A stretch of 64,000 nucleotides of DNA from Chryseobacterium sp. (GTDB lineage Bacteria > Bacteroidota > Bacteroidia > Flavobacteriales > Weeksellaceae): assembly GCF_019236175.1 (NCBI RefSeq), contig NZ_JAFAJM010000004.1:300564-364563 (forward strand), in the 5' to 3' direction. Shown here piece by piece: positions 7,303 through 16,155 of the stretch (the first letter of the stretch is position 1; every line of letters starts with the position of its first letter). The notes below the pieces were generated by a model that was given only the letters and a program-made list of their open reading frames with translations, searched no databases and was not told the origin of the DNA. The translations under genes and the position numbers were made by a program.

Positions 7303-9552
7303 CTAATTTACGCCAATTTCATCAACAAATAGCCATGCTTTTGAGTCTGCTCCAGGATTTCCTGCTGGAATAATCCCTGCATTTTCAATAGAAATTTTTA
7401 GGTATTTTGCATTTTGTGCTCCTACATTCAACCTGATCTTTCCTTTAGCATTTTGAATTTCTTCTTTTCCGATCTCTTTGATCAGTTTAAAATTCATATT
7501 ATCATCGGAAACAAAAATCTTTGCCGATTTTGCAAGATGAATCCAGCTTCCTTTATTTTCTAAGGTATTAAAATACACTTCGGAAAAATTGGTTTTCTGA
7601 CCAAAATCTATGGTAGCCACAACATCTTTTCCATTGAAGCCTAACCATGTTTTTCCTAACTGTCTTGTGTTCCCGATAATCCCATCAATAAGGGTAAATG
7701 CTCCACCAAAAGAATAGTTTTCGCTTGGCTGTTGTTCAAGAGTAATTTTCTTACCTGTTGTTTTTGAAATCGTGAATTGTTGTGAAGAAATGGCACTTTT
7801 CAGCTGCCCATTCTCAAAATAAGCCGATTTTATTGTTAAAGAGCTTGGAATGGCAACGGGAGTCTGATAAGTCTTAGAATTAATGGTCGGCGTTGTCCCA
7901 TCCAGCGTATATCGGATACCGTCTGAATTTTGTGAGGTTGATAATTCGTAGGCAATACCGTTATCGGAAGGAATTACTTTTCCTGAAATATTATAAATAC
8001 TCTTGGCATAATTCACATTCATTTTATCCAAAACCTTAAACTGACCAATTACCCTGTTTTCAAATTCCTTATAATTTTTAGGATCTGATGTTCCCCACCC
8101 TACTTCAGAAAGAGCCATCAATCTTGGGAATATCATATACTGAACCTGTTTAAAATCTAAAATATATTCTGTCCATAAATTAGCCTGAACACCCATAATG
8201 TATTTTGCCTGCTCTGCATCCAATTCACCAGGAATCGGGTTATAAGAATACACTTTGTCTAATGGAGTAAATCCACCGAAAGCGTTCGGTTCTGATTGCG
8301 GATCACCCTGATAATGGTCGAAATAGCAATATGCTCCTGGTGTCATCACCGCAAAATGTTTTGATTTTGCCGCTTCAATCCCACCGTTTACTCCTGTCCA
8401 GCTCATTACCGCAGCATTCGGAGCTAGTCCTCCTTCCAGAATTTCATCCCAACCGATAATCTTTCTGCCTTTACTGTTCACATATTTTTCAATTCTTTGA
8501 ATAAAATAGCTCTGTAAGCCATGTTCATCCTTCAAATTATTTTTCTTGATCAATTCCTGGCAGTGTGCACATTCTTTCCATCTTGTTTTCGGACATTCGT
8601 CACCCCCAATATGGATGTATGGGGACGGGAACAATTGAATCACCTCATCCAGAACATTTTCCAAAAAGGTAAACGTTTCATCCTTTGGGCAAAATACATC
8701 ATCAAACACTCCCCATTTGGTAGCTGCTTCAAAAGGACCTTTAGTACAAGCCAGTTCCGGATAAGCCGATAATGCTGCCAGTGCATGCCCCGGCATTTCT
8801 ATTTCCGGAACCACTGTAATATGTCTTTCCTGAGCATATTTTACCACATCTTTGATTTGTTCCTGGGTATAAAAGTAAGGCCCATAAGGTTTTCCGTCAA
8901 AAGTATTATCCACATAAGCCCCGATCATCGATTCTTTACGTTTTGAACCGATCTGTGTCAGCTTCGGATATTTTTTGATTTCAATTCTCCATCCCTGATC
9001 ATCCGTTAAATGCCAGTGAAAAGTATTCAGCTTATACATAGCCAAATAGTCGATATATTGTTTCACTTCATCTACCGTAAAAAAATGACGGCAAACATCC
9101 AGATGCATTCCACGCCATGCAAACTTAGGCTGATCTTCAATTTTTAAAGCCGGAATTTTTTTAACTGTTTTATATTCTTCAAACAATTGAATCAAGGTCT
9201 GAAGAGCCAGAAAATAGCCCTGCTTAGTATAAGATTTAATATGAATCTGCTGAGGAGTGACTTCAAGAATATAAGCTTCTTCTTTTCCGGCAGGAGTTTT
9301 CGGTAATTCTGAGTATATTATCCGGGCATCTGCTTTCCGTGAATCTTTACATTTAACCGTTGATGATAAACGTTTTTTAAAATACTCCGTTTCATTTTCG
9401 GGCAAATCGCTACTTAGATTCAATACATCAGGAATCTGAAAACTGCCTTCATTGACCTGAATATTTTGGGGATAGGGAATTAAATTCAATTTATTCTGAG
9501 CAAAAATTACGTTTAAAAACAATATAAAAAATACTGAAAGTACTCGTGTCAT
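7303..9552 (-). CDS. Secreted beta-N-acetylhexosaminidase (glycoside hydrolase family 20)
   Basis: A 749-residue enzyme with an N-terminal signal peptide (MTRVLSVFFILFLNVIFAQ). A GH20b alpha+beta domain occupies residues ~20-140 and the catalytic TIM barrel ~143-490. Active-site features are MHLDVCRHFF, FHWHLTDDQGWR, the catalytic pair Asp318-Glu319 in HIGGDECPK, and LWTEY. The C-terminus holds a chitobiase/beta-hexosaminidase C-terminal-like segment (YTLDGTTPT) and an F5/8 type C-like carbohydrate-binding module. It removes terminal GlcNAc or GalNAc from chitin oligomers or glycans in the periplasm or at the surface. The Crp/Fnr gene follows after 20 bp, suggesting shared transcription. No T9SS domain is seen. 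Confidence 0.95.
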   Translation of the reverse strand: MTRVLSVFFILFLNVIFAQNKLNLIPYPQNIQVNEGSFQIPDVLNLSSDLPENETEYFKKRLSSTVKCKDSRKADARIIYSELPKTPAGKEEAYILEVTPQQIHIKSYTKQGYFLALQTLIQLFEEYKTVKKIPALKIEDQPKFAWRGMHLDVCRHFFTVDEVKQYIDYLAMYKLNTFHWHLTDDQGWRIEIKKYPKLTQIGSKRKESMIGAYVDNTFDGKPYGPYFYTQEQIKDVVKYAQERHITVVPEIEMPGHALAALSAYPELACTKGPFEAATKWGVFDDVFCPKDETFTFLENVLDEVIQLFPSPYIHIGGDECPKTRWKECAHCQELIKKNNLKDEHGLQSYFIQRIEKYVNSKGRKIIGWDEILEGGLAPNAAVMSWTGVNGGIEAAKSKHFAVMTPGAYCYFDHYQGDPQSEPNAFGGFTPLDKVYSYNPIPGELDAEQAKYIMGVQANLWTEYILDFKQVQYMIFPRLMALSEVGWGTSDPKNYKEFENRVIGQFKVLDKMNVNYAKSIYNISGKVIPSDNGIAYELSTSQNSDGIRYTLDGTTPTINSKTYQTPVAIPSSLTIKSAYFENGQLKSAISSQQFTISKTTGKKITLEQQPSENYSFGGAFTLIDGIIGNTRQLGKTWLGFNGKDVVATIDFGQKTNFSEVYFNTLENKGSWIHLAKSAKIFVSDDNMNFKLIKEIGKEEIQNAKGKIRLNVGAQNAKYLKISIENAGIIPAGNPGADSKAWLFVDEIGVN

Positions 9553-9828
9553 GGGATACGGTTAAGGTTTTAGCTAAGATAATTATTTTCTAAAACTTAT
9601 GGGCTCATTTTTACAAATTAATATAAGGTATTTACCTGAAAACAGGTTAGAAACATTGAAGATATCATAAAACGGGCTGAATGATTAAAATAACCTGACA
9701 TCTGGAAATATATTTAAAAAAAAACCTTTGATTTACTGTTTATCGCACTTTTAAAACGGTTTAAAACAGTAAGAAAAATTTATGGTTTATTTTTTGATAA
9801 GTCAAAGCGACCACAACAAATAAACATT

Positions 9829-9836
9829 TAAATTTG
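9829..9836 (+). promoter_or_regulatory. TAAATTTG -7 element upstream of the DUF4197 gene
   Basis: TAnnTTTG consensus 13 bp before the ATG at 9850; no good -33 TTG at normal spacing, so the leader would be very short. Confidence 0.4.
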
Positions 9837-9849
9837 TAAAAAAAATACG

Positions 9850-10665
9850 ATGAGAAAAAGCATTTTATTAGCAGCCGGATTATTATTTTCGATCTCTGCA
9901 CAGGCTCAACTTTTAGATATTATAAAATCTACGGTTAAAGATAAAACAGGTGTCGATCTTAACACCCCGATAAAGACTAAAGGTTCTACAGCTGCCAATC
10001 CTACTACTCCCGCCGCTACTATTTCCACTCATTCTACAGCCAATCTTGGAAATCTGACCTCAACTCAAATTTCATCAGGATTAAAAGAGGCTTTAAATAT
10101 AGGGGTGACAGACGGAGTTAAAAAACTTGCATTAACAGACGGTTTTTTCAAAAATGAAGCGGTAAAAATTTTAATGCCCGAAAAATTAAGAAAAATCGAT
10201 ACTACCCTGCGTTCTATAGGAATGGGAAGTCTTGCAGATGAAGGTGTAAAATTACTGAACAGAGCTGCCGAAGATGCTGTAACGGAAGCGGCACCTATTT
10301 TTACCAATGCTATTACCACCATGACTATCACCGATGCCAAAAACATTTTGTTGGGAAGTGATAACGCTGCCACCAGTTATCTTCAGGGAAAGACACAAAG
10401 CCAGCTATTTACGGCTTTCCAGCCAAAAGTAAAAGCCTCATTAGGAAAAGTAGGAGCAGATACGGTATGGAAAAATCTGATTTCAAAATACAATACTTTT
10501 ACAGGACAATCTGTAACTACTGACCTTAACGAATATGTAACGACAGAAACCATCAACGGAGTATTCAAAATGGTTGCCCAAAAAGAAAGCGGAATCAGAA
10601 ATACACCTGCTATGAGAACGACGAATATTTTACAGAAAGTTTTTGGGGCTCAGGATAATAAATAA
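9850..10665 (+). CDS. DUF4197 domain-containing exported protein
   Basis: A 271-residue protein with a signal peptide (MRKSILLAAGLLFSISAQAQ). The remainder is a DUF4197 domain, recognised from ISSGLKEALNIGVTDGVKKL, ILMPEKLRKIDTTLRSIGMG, AITTMTITDAKNILLGSD and ATSYLQGKTQSQLF. The family is widespread in Bacteroidota and Proteobacteria and has no established function; it is expected in the periplasm. The gene stands alone, convergent with the CoA-transferase B subunit, with a hairpin terminator between them. Residues 35-65 are a low-complexity Thr/Ala/Pro linker. Confidence 0.9.
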   Translation: MRKSILLAAGLLFSISAQAQLLDIIKSTVKDKTGVDLNTPIKTKGSTAANPTTPAATISTHSTANLGNLTSTQISSGLKEALNIGVTDGVKKLALTDGFFKNEAVKILMPEKLRKIDTTLRSIGMGSLADEGVKLLNRAAEDAVTEAAPIFTNAITTMTITDAKNILLGSDNAATSYLQGKTQSQLFTAFQPKVKASLGKVGADTVWKNLISKYNTFTGQSVTTDLNEYVTTETINGVFKMVAQKESGIRNTPAMRTTNILQKVFGAQDNK

Positions 10666-10697
10666 GATGACCTGTTGTTTAATCAAATTATCAGGTC

Positions 10698-10761
10698 GCT
10701 CCTACGGAGCTTCTTCCTCTAAACAATATATTAAACTATGAACAGATTGCTCCTACGGAGC
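10698..10761. repeat. Twin GCTCCTACGGAGC palindromes
   Basis: The 13-mer GCTCCTACGGAGC occurs at 10698-10710 and again at 10749-10761, 51 bp apart. The second copy is nested in a longer hairpin (AACAGA ... TCTGTT, 10741-10767). This looks like a REP-type extragenic palindrome pair, related in style to the CTCCGGAG repeats near 6.1 and 6.5 kb. Confidence 0.6.
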
Positions 10762-10785
10762 TCTGTTTAAAAGGATATTAAAAGA

Positions 10786-10816
10786 AAAGCAGTAAAGATA
10801 AAATCTCTACTGCTTT
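10786..10816. terminator. Bidirectional terminator between DUF4197 and CoA-transferase B genes
   Basis: Stem AAAGCAGTA / TACTGCTTT extended by AGAT / ATCT inside; A-rich on the left and T-rich on the right, so it can serve both converging genes. Confidence 0.75.
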
Positions 10817-10846
10817 ATTATTTATAATCATTAACTTTTCTGATGG

Positions 10847-11500
10847 CTACAATTGCATTTCAGGAACTTCCCCTTCAATAATCAGATCAGCTTCTGTAGC
10901 TTTAATAATATCTTCTACCGAAACTGCCGGTGCTCTTTCCACTAGTTTGAAACCTGCCGGTGTCACCTCTAATACGGCTAATTCTGTAACAACTTTTTTC
11001 ACACAATTTACACCTGTAAGAGGAAGTGTACATTTTTTAAGGATTTTACTTTCTCCAGCTTTGTTTACGTGCATCATGGCTACGATAATATTCTCAGCAG
11101 AAGCCACAAGATCCATTGCTCCTCCCATTCCTTTCACCATTTTTCCGGGAATTTTCCAGTTAGCAATATCTCCGTTTTCTGAAACTTCCATTGCACCAAG
11201 AATCGTAAGATCCACTTTTTGGCCACGGATCATTCCGAAGCTAAATGCGGAATCAAAAAATGAGCCTCCAGGCAGGATGGTTATGGTTTGCTTTCCGGCA
11301 TTGATGATGTCTGCATCTTCTTCTCCCTCGAAAGGAAACGGCCCCATTCCCAACACTCCGTTTTCACTCTGGAATTCTACGGAAATACCGTCCGGAACAT
11401 AGTTGGCAACTAAAGTAGGAATTCCGATTCCCAGGTTTACATAATAACGATCTTTCAGTTCTTTTGAAATTCTTTTGGCAATTTGTTCTTTTGTAAGCAT
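10847..11500 (-). CDS. scoB: 3-oxoacid CoA-transferase subunit B
   Basis: A 217-residue beta subunit of a family I CoA transferase. Landmarks are YYVNLGIGIPTLVANYVP near the N-terminus, the catalytic-glutamate motif SENGVLGMG (about residue 80-88), and LPGGSFFDSAFSFGMIRGQ. With subunit A (13478-14179) it would move CoA between succinyl-CoA and acetoacetate or related acids, feeding ketone-body or branched amino-acid catabolism. Subunit genes normally abut; here they are 1978 bp apart with an opposite-strand ABC exporter between them, so they must be transcribed separately. Both look intact. The acid substrate cannot be assigned from sequence. Confidence 0.93.
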   Translation of the reverse strand: MLTKEQIAKRISKELKDRYYVNLGIGIPTLVANYVPDGISVEFQSENGVLGMGPFPFEGEEDADIINAGKQTITILPGGSFFDSAFSFGMIRGQKVDLTILGAMEVSENGDIANWKIPGKMVKGMGGAMDLVASAENIIVAMMHVNKAGESKILKKCTLPLTGVNCVKKVVTELAVLEVTPAGFKLVERAPAVSVEDIIKATEADLIIEGEVPEMQL

Positions 11501-11596
11501 AATAAAAACTTAGACTGCAATTTAATTATTTTCGCCAGAATACAAAAGGACTTTGTGATGCTTAACAATTAACACTGTTAGTCAAAATAATATCTT

Positions 11597-11604
11597 TAAT
11601 TTTG
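11597..11604 (+). promoter_or_regulatory. TAATTTTG -7 element of the ABC exporter gene
   Basis: A match to TAnnTTTG 17 bp before the ATG at 11622. The -33 region is weak. Confidence 0.4.
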
Positions 11605-11621
11605 TATCATTATTTAGCAGA

Positions 11622-13424
11622 ATGAAAATACTTTTTAAATACCTTAAACCTTACCAATGGTTAATTGCCATTTCTTTATTTCTGGCAACCGTTAATCAGG
11701 TTTTTTCTTTATTTGCTCCGGCTATTACAGGAAATATCCTGGATCAGCTGGTTACTCATCCTAATTTTTTTGATAAGGAAAAGCTCCTTCCCAGAAATCT
11801 GAACGATTATTTGTACGGAAATAAAATCTACCATGGTGCTTTTTATTTTTTAGGACTACTCATCGGAACTGCCATGGTCAGCAGAATTGCCAAAGCTTTT
11901 CAGGATTATGTGGTAAGTGTGATTACTCAGAAGTTCGGGGCTAAAATCTTTACGGATGGTTTAAAACATTCTATGGCGTTGCCCTTTCAGGAATTTGAGG
12001 ACCAGAGAAGTGGTGAAACCTTATCTATTTTAACAAAAGTAAGAGAAGATACGGTAAAATTCATCACCAATTTCATCAATATTTTCTTTGGTATTTTAGT
12101 CAGTATTATTTTCGTTTCAGTATATGCAATCCGCTTACACTGGTCCATTATGCCTGTGTACATCTGTGGGATTTTCTTTATTGCCATTGTTACCAATTTA
12201 TTGAGCAAAAGAATAAAAAGTATCCAGAAAAATATTGTTTCGGAAACTACAGCTTTAGCAGGAAGTACTACGGAAAGTTTAAGAAATATAGAAATTGTTA
12301 AAAGTCTGGGATTAACCAGTCAGGAAATCACCCGTCTCAACAATAATACGTATAAAATTCTTGGACTTGAGCTCAGAAAGGTTAAAAGCATCCGTTCTTT
12401 AAGCTTTATTCAGGGAACGATGGTTAATTTTCTTCAGCAGATGATTACCCTGACTTTATTATTTCTTATTTTTAAAAACATTGTAACTCCCGGGCAATAT
12501 CTGTCTCTTATGTTTTACGGGTTCTTCATTTTCGGACCGATGCAGGAAATCGGGAACATCATCATTTCTTATCGTGAAGCTGAAGCTTCTCTCCAGAATT
12601 TTGACCGTTTAATGAAAAAAGAGGTGGAAGAAAAGCCTATTCACCCGAAAATAATTGGTGCTATTGAGGAATTAGAATTTAAGAATGTTTCGTTTAAACA
12701 TCAGACTGCTCAGTACAAAGCGCTAAACAATATTTCTTTTGAAGTCAGGAATGGAGAAACAATAGCTTTTGTGGGACCGAGCGGTTCGGGGAAAAGTACA
12801 CTGGTAAAATTACTGGTTGGGCTTTACAGGCCTCAGGAAGGAAATATTCTTTATAATAAGATCAACGGAAAAGAATTTGATTTTGATGAATTGAGAAATC
12901 AAATTGGTTTTGTGACTCAGGACACCCAGCTTTTTGCAGGAACCATTAGGGAAAATCTTCTTTTTGTTAATCCAAAAGCTACGGAAACAGAGCTGCAGAT
13001 CGCCTTACAGAAATCAAGCTGTACCTCCTTGTTACAAAGAGCTGAAAAAGGAATTGAAACCGTTATCGGGGAAGGCGGATTGAAACTGAGTGGTGGTGAA
13101 AAGCAAAGAATAGCGATTGCAAGAGCTCTTTTACGAAAGCCTCATTTATTAATTTTTGATGAAGCAACTTCTGCTTTGGACAGTATTACTGAAGAAGAAA
13201 TAACCTCTACGATCAAAGATATTTCCAGAGAAAAAGAGCAGATTACGGTTCTTATTGCCCATCGTCTGAGTACGATCATGCATGCGGACAAAATCTACGT
13301 TCTTGAACGTGGTCAGGTCGTAGAAACCGGATCTCATGAAAAATTAATTGCTGAAAAAGGATTATATTATGCCATGTGGCGGCAACAAATCGGGGAAAGA
13401 AAAACACTTAGCCCGCAAGCATAA
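11622..13424 (+). CDS. ABC exporter, fused membrane and ATPase domains (MsbA/MDR-like)
   Basis: A 600-residue type IV ABC half-transporter expected to work as a homodimer in the inner membrane. Residues ~1-310 are six transmembrane helices (ABC_membrane domain). The nucleotide-binding domain has Walker A GPSGSGKST at ~385-393, Q-loop FVTQDTQLFAG, signature LSGGEKQRIAIARAL near 488-502, Walker B LLIFDEATSALD near 508-519 and H-loop IAHRLSTI. Candidate cargo includes lipids or drugs; nothing in the neighbourhood narrows this. It sits between the two CoA-transferase genes but on the other strand, and a strong bidirectional terminator overlaps its stop codon. Confidence 0.94.
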   Translation: MKILFKYLKPYQWLIAISLFLATVNQVFSLFAPAITGNILDQLVTHPNFFDKEKLLPRNLNDYLYGNKIYHGAFYFLGLLIGTAMVSRIAKAFQDYVVSVITQKFGAKIFTDGLKHSMALPFQEFEDQRSGETLSILTKVREDTVKFITNFINIFFGILVSIIFVSVYAIRLHWSIMPVYICGIFFIAIVTNLLSKRIKSIQKNIVSETTALAGSTTESLRNIEIVKSLGLTSQEITRLNNNTYKILGLELRKVKSIRSLSFIQGTMVNFLQQMITLTLLFLIFKNIVTPGQYLSLMFYGFFIFGPMQEIGNIIISYREAEASLQNFDRLMKKEVEEKPIHPKIIGAIEELEFKNVSFKHQTAQYKALNNISFEVRNGETIAFVGPSGSGKSTLVKLLVGLYRPQEGNILYNKINGKEFDFDELRNQIGFVTQDTQLFAGTIRENLLFVNPKATETELQIALQKSSCTSLLQRAEKGIETVIGEGGLKLSGGEKQRIAIARALLRKPHLLIFDEATSALDSITEEEITSTIKDISREKEQITVLIAHRLSTIMHADKIYVLERGQVVETGSHEKLIAEKGLYYAMWRQQIGERKTLSPQA

Positions 13425-13457
13425 AAAAAGCGCTGAATTTAGTTTCAGCGCTTTTTT
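13424..13457. terminator. Bidirectional terminator between ABC exporter and CoA-transferase A
   Basis: A perfect 14-bp stem (AAAAAAGCGCTGAA / TTCAGCGCTTTTTT) with a 6-nt loop. The left arm begins at the last base of the ABC stop codon. Confidence 0.88.
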
Positions 13458-13477
13458 ATATTCTTATGATCAGAGAT

Positions 13478-14179
13478 TTATTCTTTGCTTCGAACGGTTC
13501 TCTGCTCAATTCTTTTTTCAAATTTTTCTCCCTGAAAGATTCTCTGGATCATAATTCCCGGAATATGAATCTCGTTAGGATCCAGTTCTCCAGGCTCTAC
13601 TAATTCTTCCACTTCCGCAATGGTAATTTTAGCGGCACCTGCCATAGGATGGTTAAAGTTTCTTGCAGATCCTTTAAAAATAAGGTTTCCGGCATGATCT
13701 CCTTTCCATGCTTTTACAATAGAAAAATCTGCATCATAGGCATGTTCAAGAATATGAGGTTTTCCGTTGAACTCTTTTACCTCCTTTCCTTCTGCTATTT
13801 CAGTTCCATAGCCGGCCGGAGTATAAAAAGCGGGAATTCCAGCTTGTGCAGCCCTGCATTTTTCTGCCAAAGTTCCCTGTGGAGTAAGCTCAACATCCAG
13901 TTCTCCCGAAAGCATTTGTCTCTCAAATTCGGCATTCTCTCCCACATAAGAAGAGATCATTTTTTTTATTTGTCTTTTATGCAGCAGGAGTCCTAATCCG
14001 AAATCATCTACTCCTGCATTATTTGAAATACAGGTAAGATCTTTCACATCACTTTCTACCAAAGCGTTGATTGAGTTTTCAGGAATACCGCAAAGTCCGA
14101 ATCCGCCAAGCATCAGTGTCATTCCATCTTTAATTCCTTCGATGGCCTCCTTTGCATTTTTTACTCTTTTATCTATCAT
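13478..14179 (-). CDS. scoA: 3-oxoacid CoA-transferase subunit A
   Basis: A 233-residue alpha subunit of a family I CoA transferase, of normal length. Key segments are the CoA-binding [16 protein letters not shown] near residue 31-46, [38 protein letters not shown] and [16 protein letters not shown]. It pairs with the B subunit at 10847-11500, but an ABC exporter gene on the opposite strand lies between them. The ORF starts with ATG at 14179 and ends just past the shared terminator. Function is confident at family level; which acyl-CoA is used is not. Confidence 0.93.
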   Translation of the reverse strand: MIDKRVKNAKEAIEGIKDGMTLMLGGFGLCGIPENSINALVESDVKDLTCISNNAGVDDFGLGLLLHKRQIKKMISSYVGENAEFERQMLSGELDVELTPQGTLAEKCRAAQAGIPAFYTPAGYGTEIAEGKEVKEFNGKPHILEHAYDADFSIVKAWKGDHAGNLIFKGSARNFNHPMAGAAKITIAEVEELVEPGELDPNEIHIPGIMIQRIFQGEKFEKRIEQRTVRSKE

Positions 14180-14545
14180 GAAATATTAGATTTTTCTGTT
14201 GGCTAAATTTAATAATTTTTCTCATATATCCCATGATCAGAAATACTCTTGAATCTCACGCTTTCCCAACAGGCAATTAAAAACTTTATAATCAAATATT
14301 TACATTAAAAAACGAACAGATCGGTTCATTTTTAATGTATTTCTCATGAAATTGATTTATATTTGTGGGCTCAAATTCAAAAACACAGTATATTTTATAG
14401 TCTTCGGATATTATAACTATAGGTAAACACCATTTCAATGTAAAATTATTTCGCAACAGCCTGTTTCTGTATATGCCATTTTTATGGCTTTCATTTTCAA
14501 TACGATCACCACATTAATCATATAAAAATCAACTTAAATAAAAAC
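14180..14545. other. AT-rich intergenic region
   Basis: 366 bp between the divergent scoA and MORN-like genes. A TATATTTG -7-like sequence at 14358-14365 would give the downstream gene a leader of ~175 nt, with no convincing -33 partner. A short GCCATTTTTATGGC hairpin lies near 14474-14487. No gene is seen. Confidence 0.45.
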
Positions 14546-16081
14546 ATGAAAAAACTATTTACGTCAGCATTACTTGCACTAGTACTCAGCGTCAGCGTAT
14601 ATGCACAGGAAAGAACTTATTTCGATGAAAACTGGGAAAAAACGTCCAAAGACAAAATGGAATACTACCGTGAAACATCTGCAAAAGGGAAACTAACCCT
14701 TATTAAAGATTATTATAAAAACGGAACATTACAAATGGAAGGTCTTGCTTCGGACACCACTCCAAGTAATGAAATTTTTGACGGAAAAGTAACATGGTAC
14801 ACCCCCGAAGGGAAAGTTATGAGCTCAACTACTTATTCCAACGGCAAGCACCTAGGCCCCTCTCAATCCTATGATGCAAAAGGAAGACTTATCGAAGAAA
14901 TGACCTACAAAGCTGATGATGTATTCAGTGGAAAAATATACAGCTATAAAGATCCTGAAAATGAATATTTCTACAACAGCATTACGACCTACGAGAATTC
15001 CTTACCATCCAGAACTCTTATTTATGATGAGGATATTAAAGGGATCCGGTACGAATCCACCTTTGGTAAGGATAGCAGCTATGAAACCAAATACTACGGA
15101 GAAAAAGGAAAATTTATAGGAGCCGGAAATTCAGGTTCCGGTGAAAATTTGCTGGTAGACTACTATTACAACCCTATGAGAGTTTCCAAAATCGAAAAAT
15201 ATAAAAGCGACGGCACTATAAAAGAAGGGGTAATATATACTAAAAGCGGAAAAGTTCTGCAGGAACAGAAAAGAAATAAAAAAGACGGTTATAAAACCAC
15301 TTATGATGAATCCGGCAAAAAAATAGCCAATCTAATCTATCAATATGATAAGGAAAATGACAGCTATAAGCCCATAGAAGGCGAAGATTACCAGTTTAGC
15401 TATGATAATACCCAAATTTCATCTATTGATGTTTATAAAAACGGTTCGGTTATCCTGAATAAAAGTTTTGATGACAACGGAAAACTAGTATCCGAGAAAA
15501 CAATGAAAGATGATTCTCCCCTGGAAATCAAATTCTATAGCCCGGACGGAAAATTAAAATCAACCTTAACCTATAAGGATGATATGCCTTATAACGGTAC
15601 TTCTTATGAGGGTCTCAATGAGATTCAATATAAAGACGGGATTTCGATCAGTACGAAAAATTATTCTGAAGACCAGAAGCTCATTTCTGAAAAGAAGCTT
15701 AATACGAAACAAAATACATATGAAGGGACCATATACAATAGTAAAGGAGCTATTGTGTATACCTTTACCCAACCCGTTAAAGAGGAAGAGGATAATTCTT
15801 ATAACTTTACCGGTAACATTGTGCAGTATATAAAAGGCAAAGCCGGTAACAAAGCTGTCGTTAAAAACGGCGCCCTTCAAAGTGGTAAAATCAGGTTAAC
15901 AACAACAAGCGGAACTAAAGAACTGGAGCGTAACGGAAAATGGATTTTATTAAAAGTTTATAATGCGGACGGAAAACTTATTCAGGATTCTAAGATTTTA
16001 GCTGATACAGGAGATGAATTTGCATCTGCCGACGGCCAAACGGTCATTCAGGAAGATGATTTATATAATGGTTTCGAATAA
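14546..16081 (+). CDS. Exported MORN-like repeat protein (YwqK-type repeats)
   Basis: A 511-residue protein with a signal peptide (MKKLFTSALLALVLSVSVYAQ). It consists of many degenerate 20-25-residue beta-hairpin units of the form YxxNGxLxxExxY, for example VTWYTPEGKVMSSTTYSNGK and SYDAKGRLIEEMTYKADDVF. These are MORN_2/YwqK-type repeats, often auto-labelled as toxin-antitoxin antitoxins; with an export signal and no toxin partner that role is not credible here. It is likely periplasmic or surface-located with a structural or binding role. The gene stands alone and ends in a strong terminator. Confidence 0.8.
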   Translation: MKKLFTSALLALVLSVSVYAQERTYFDENWEKTSKDKMEYYRETSAKGKLTLIKDYYKNGTLQMEGLASDTTPSNEIFDGKVTWYTPEGKVMSSTTYSNGKHLGPSQSYDAKGRLIEEMTYKADDVFSGKIYSYKDPENEYFYNSITTYENSLPSRTLIYDEDIKGIRYESTFGKDSSYETKYYGEKGKFIGAGNSGSGENLLVDYYYNPMRVSKIEKYKSDGTIKEGVIYTKSGKVLQEQKRNKKDGYKTTYDESGKKIANLIYQYDKENDSYKPIEGEDYQFSYDNTQISSIDVYKNGSVILNKSFDDNGKLVSEKTMKDDSPLEIKFYSPDGKLKSTLTYKDDMPYNGTSYEGLNEIQYKDGISISTKNYSEDQKLISEKKLNTKQNTYEGTIYNSKGAIVYTFTQPVKEEEDNSYNFTGNIVQYIKGKAGNKAVVKNGALQSGKIRLTTTSGTKELERNGKWILLKVYNADGKLIQDSKILADTGDEFASADGQTVIQEDDLYNGFE

Positions 16082-16098
16082 CAGGAAATCATTTTTAC

Positions 16099-16133
16099 AA
16101 AAAAGCAGTTTCAAAATCTGAAACTGCTTTTTT
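16099..16133. terminator. Bidirectional terminator between MORN-like and metallophosphoesterase genes
   Basis: A perfect 15-bp stem (AAAAAAGCAGTTTCA / TGAAACTGCTTTTTT) with a 5-nt loop, followed by more T residues; the converging gene ends 23 bp beyond it. Confidence 0.88.
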
Positions 16134-16155
16134 TTTCATATTATAAAAATGGATT

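Noticed and set aside
14546..16081. Toxin-antitoxin system (YwqK antitoxin) label
   Set aside because: The protein has a signal peptide, is 511 residues long, and no toxin gene is adjacent; only the MORN-like repeats match.
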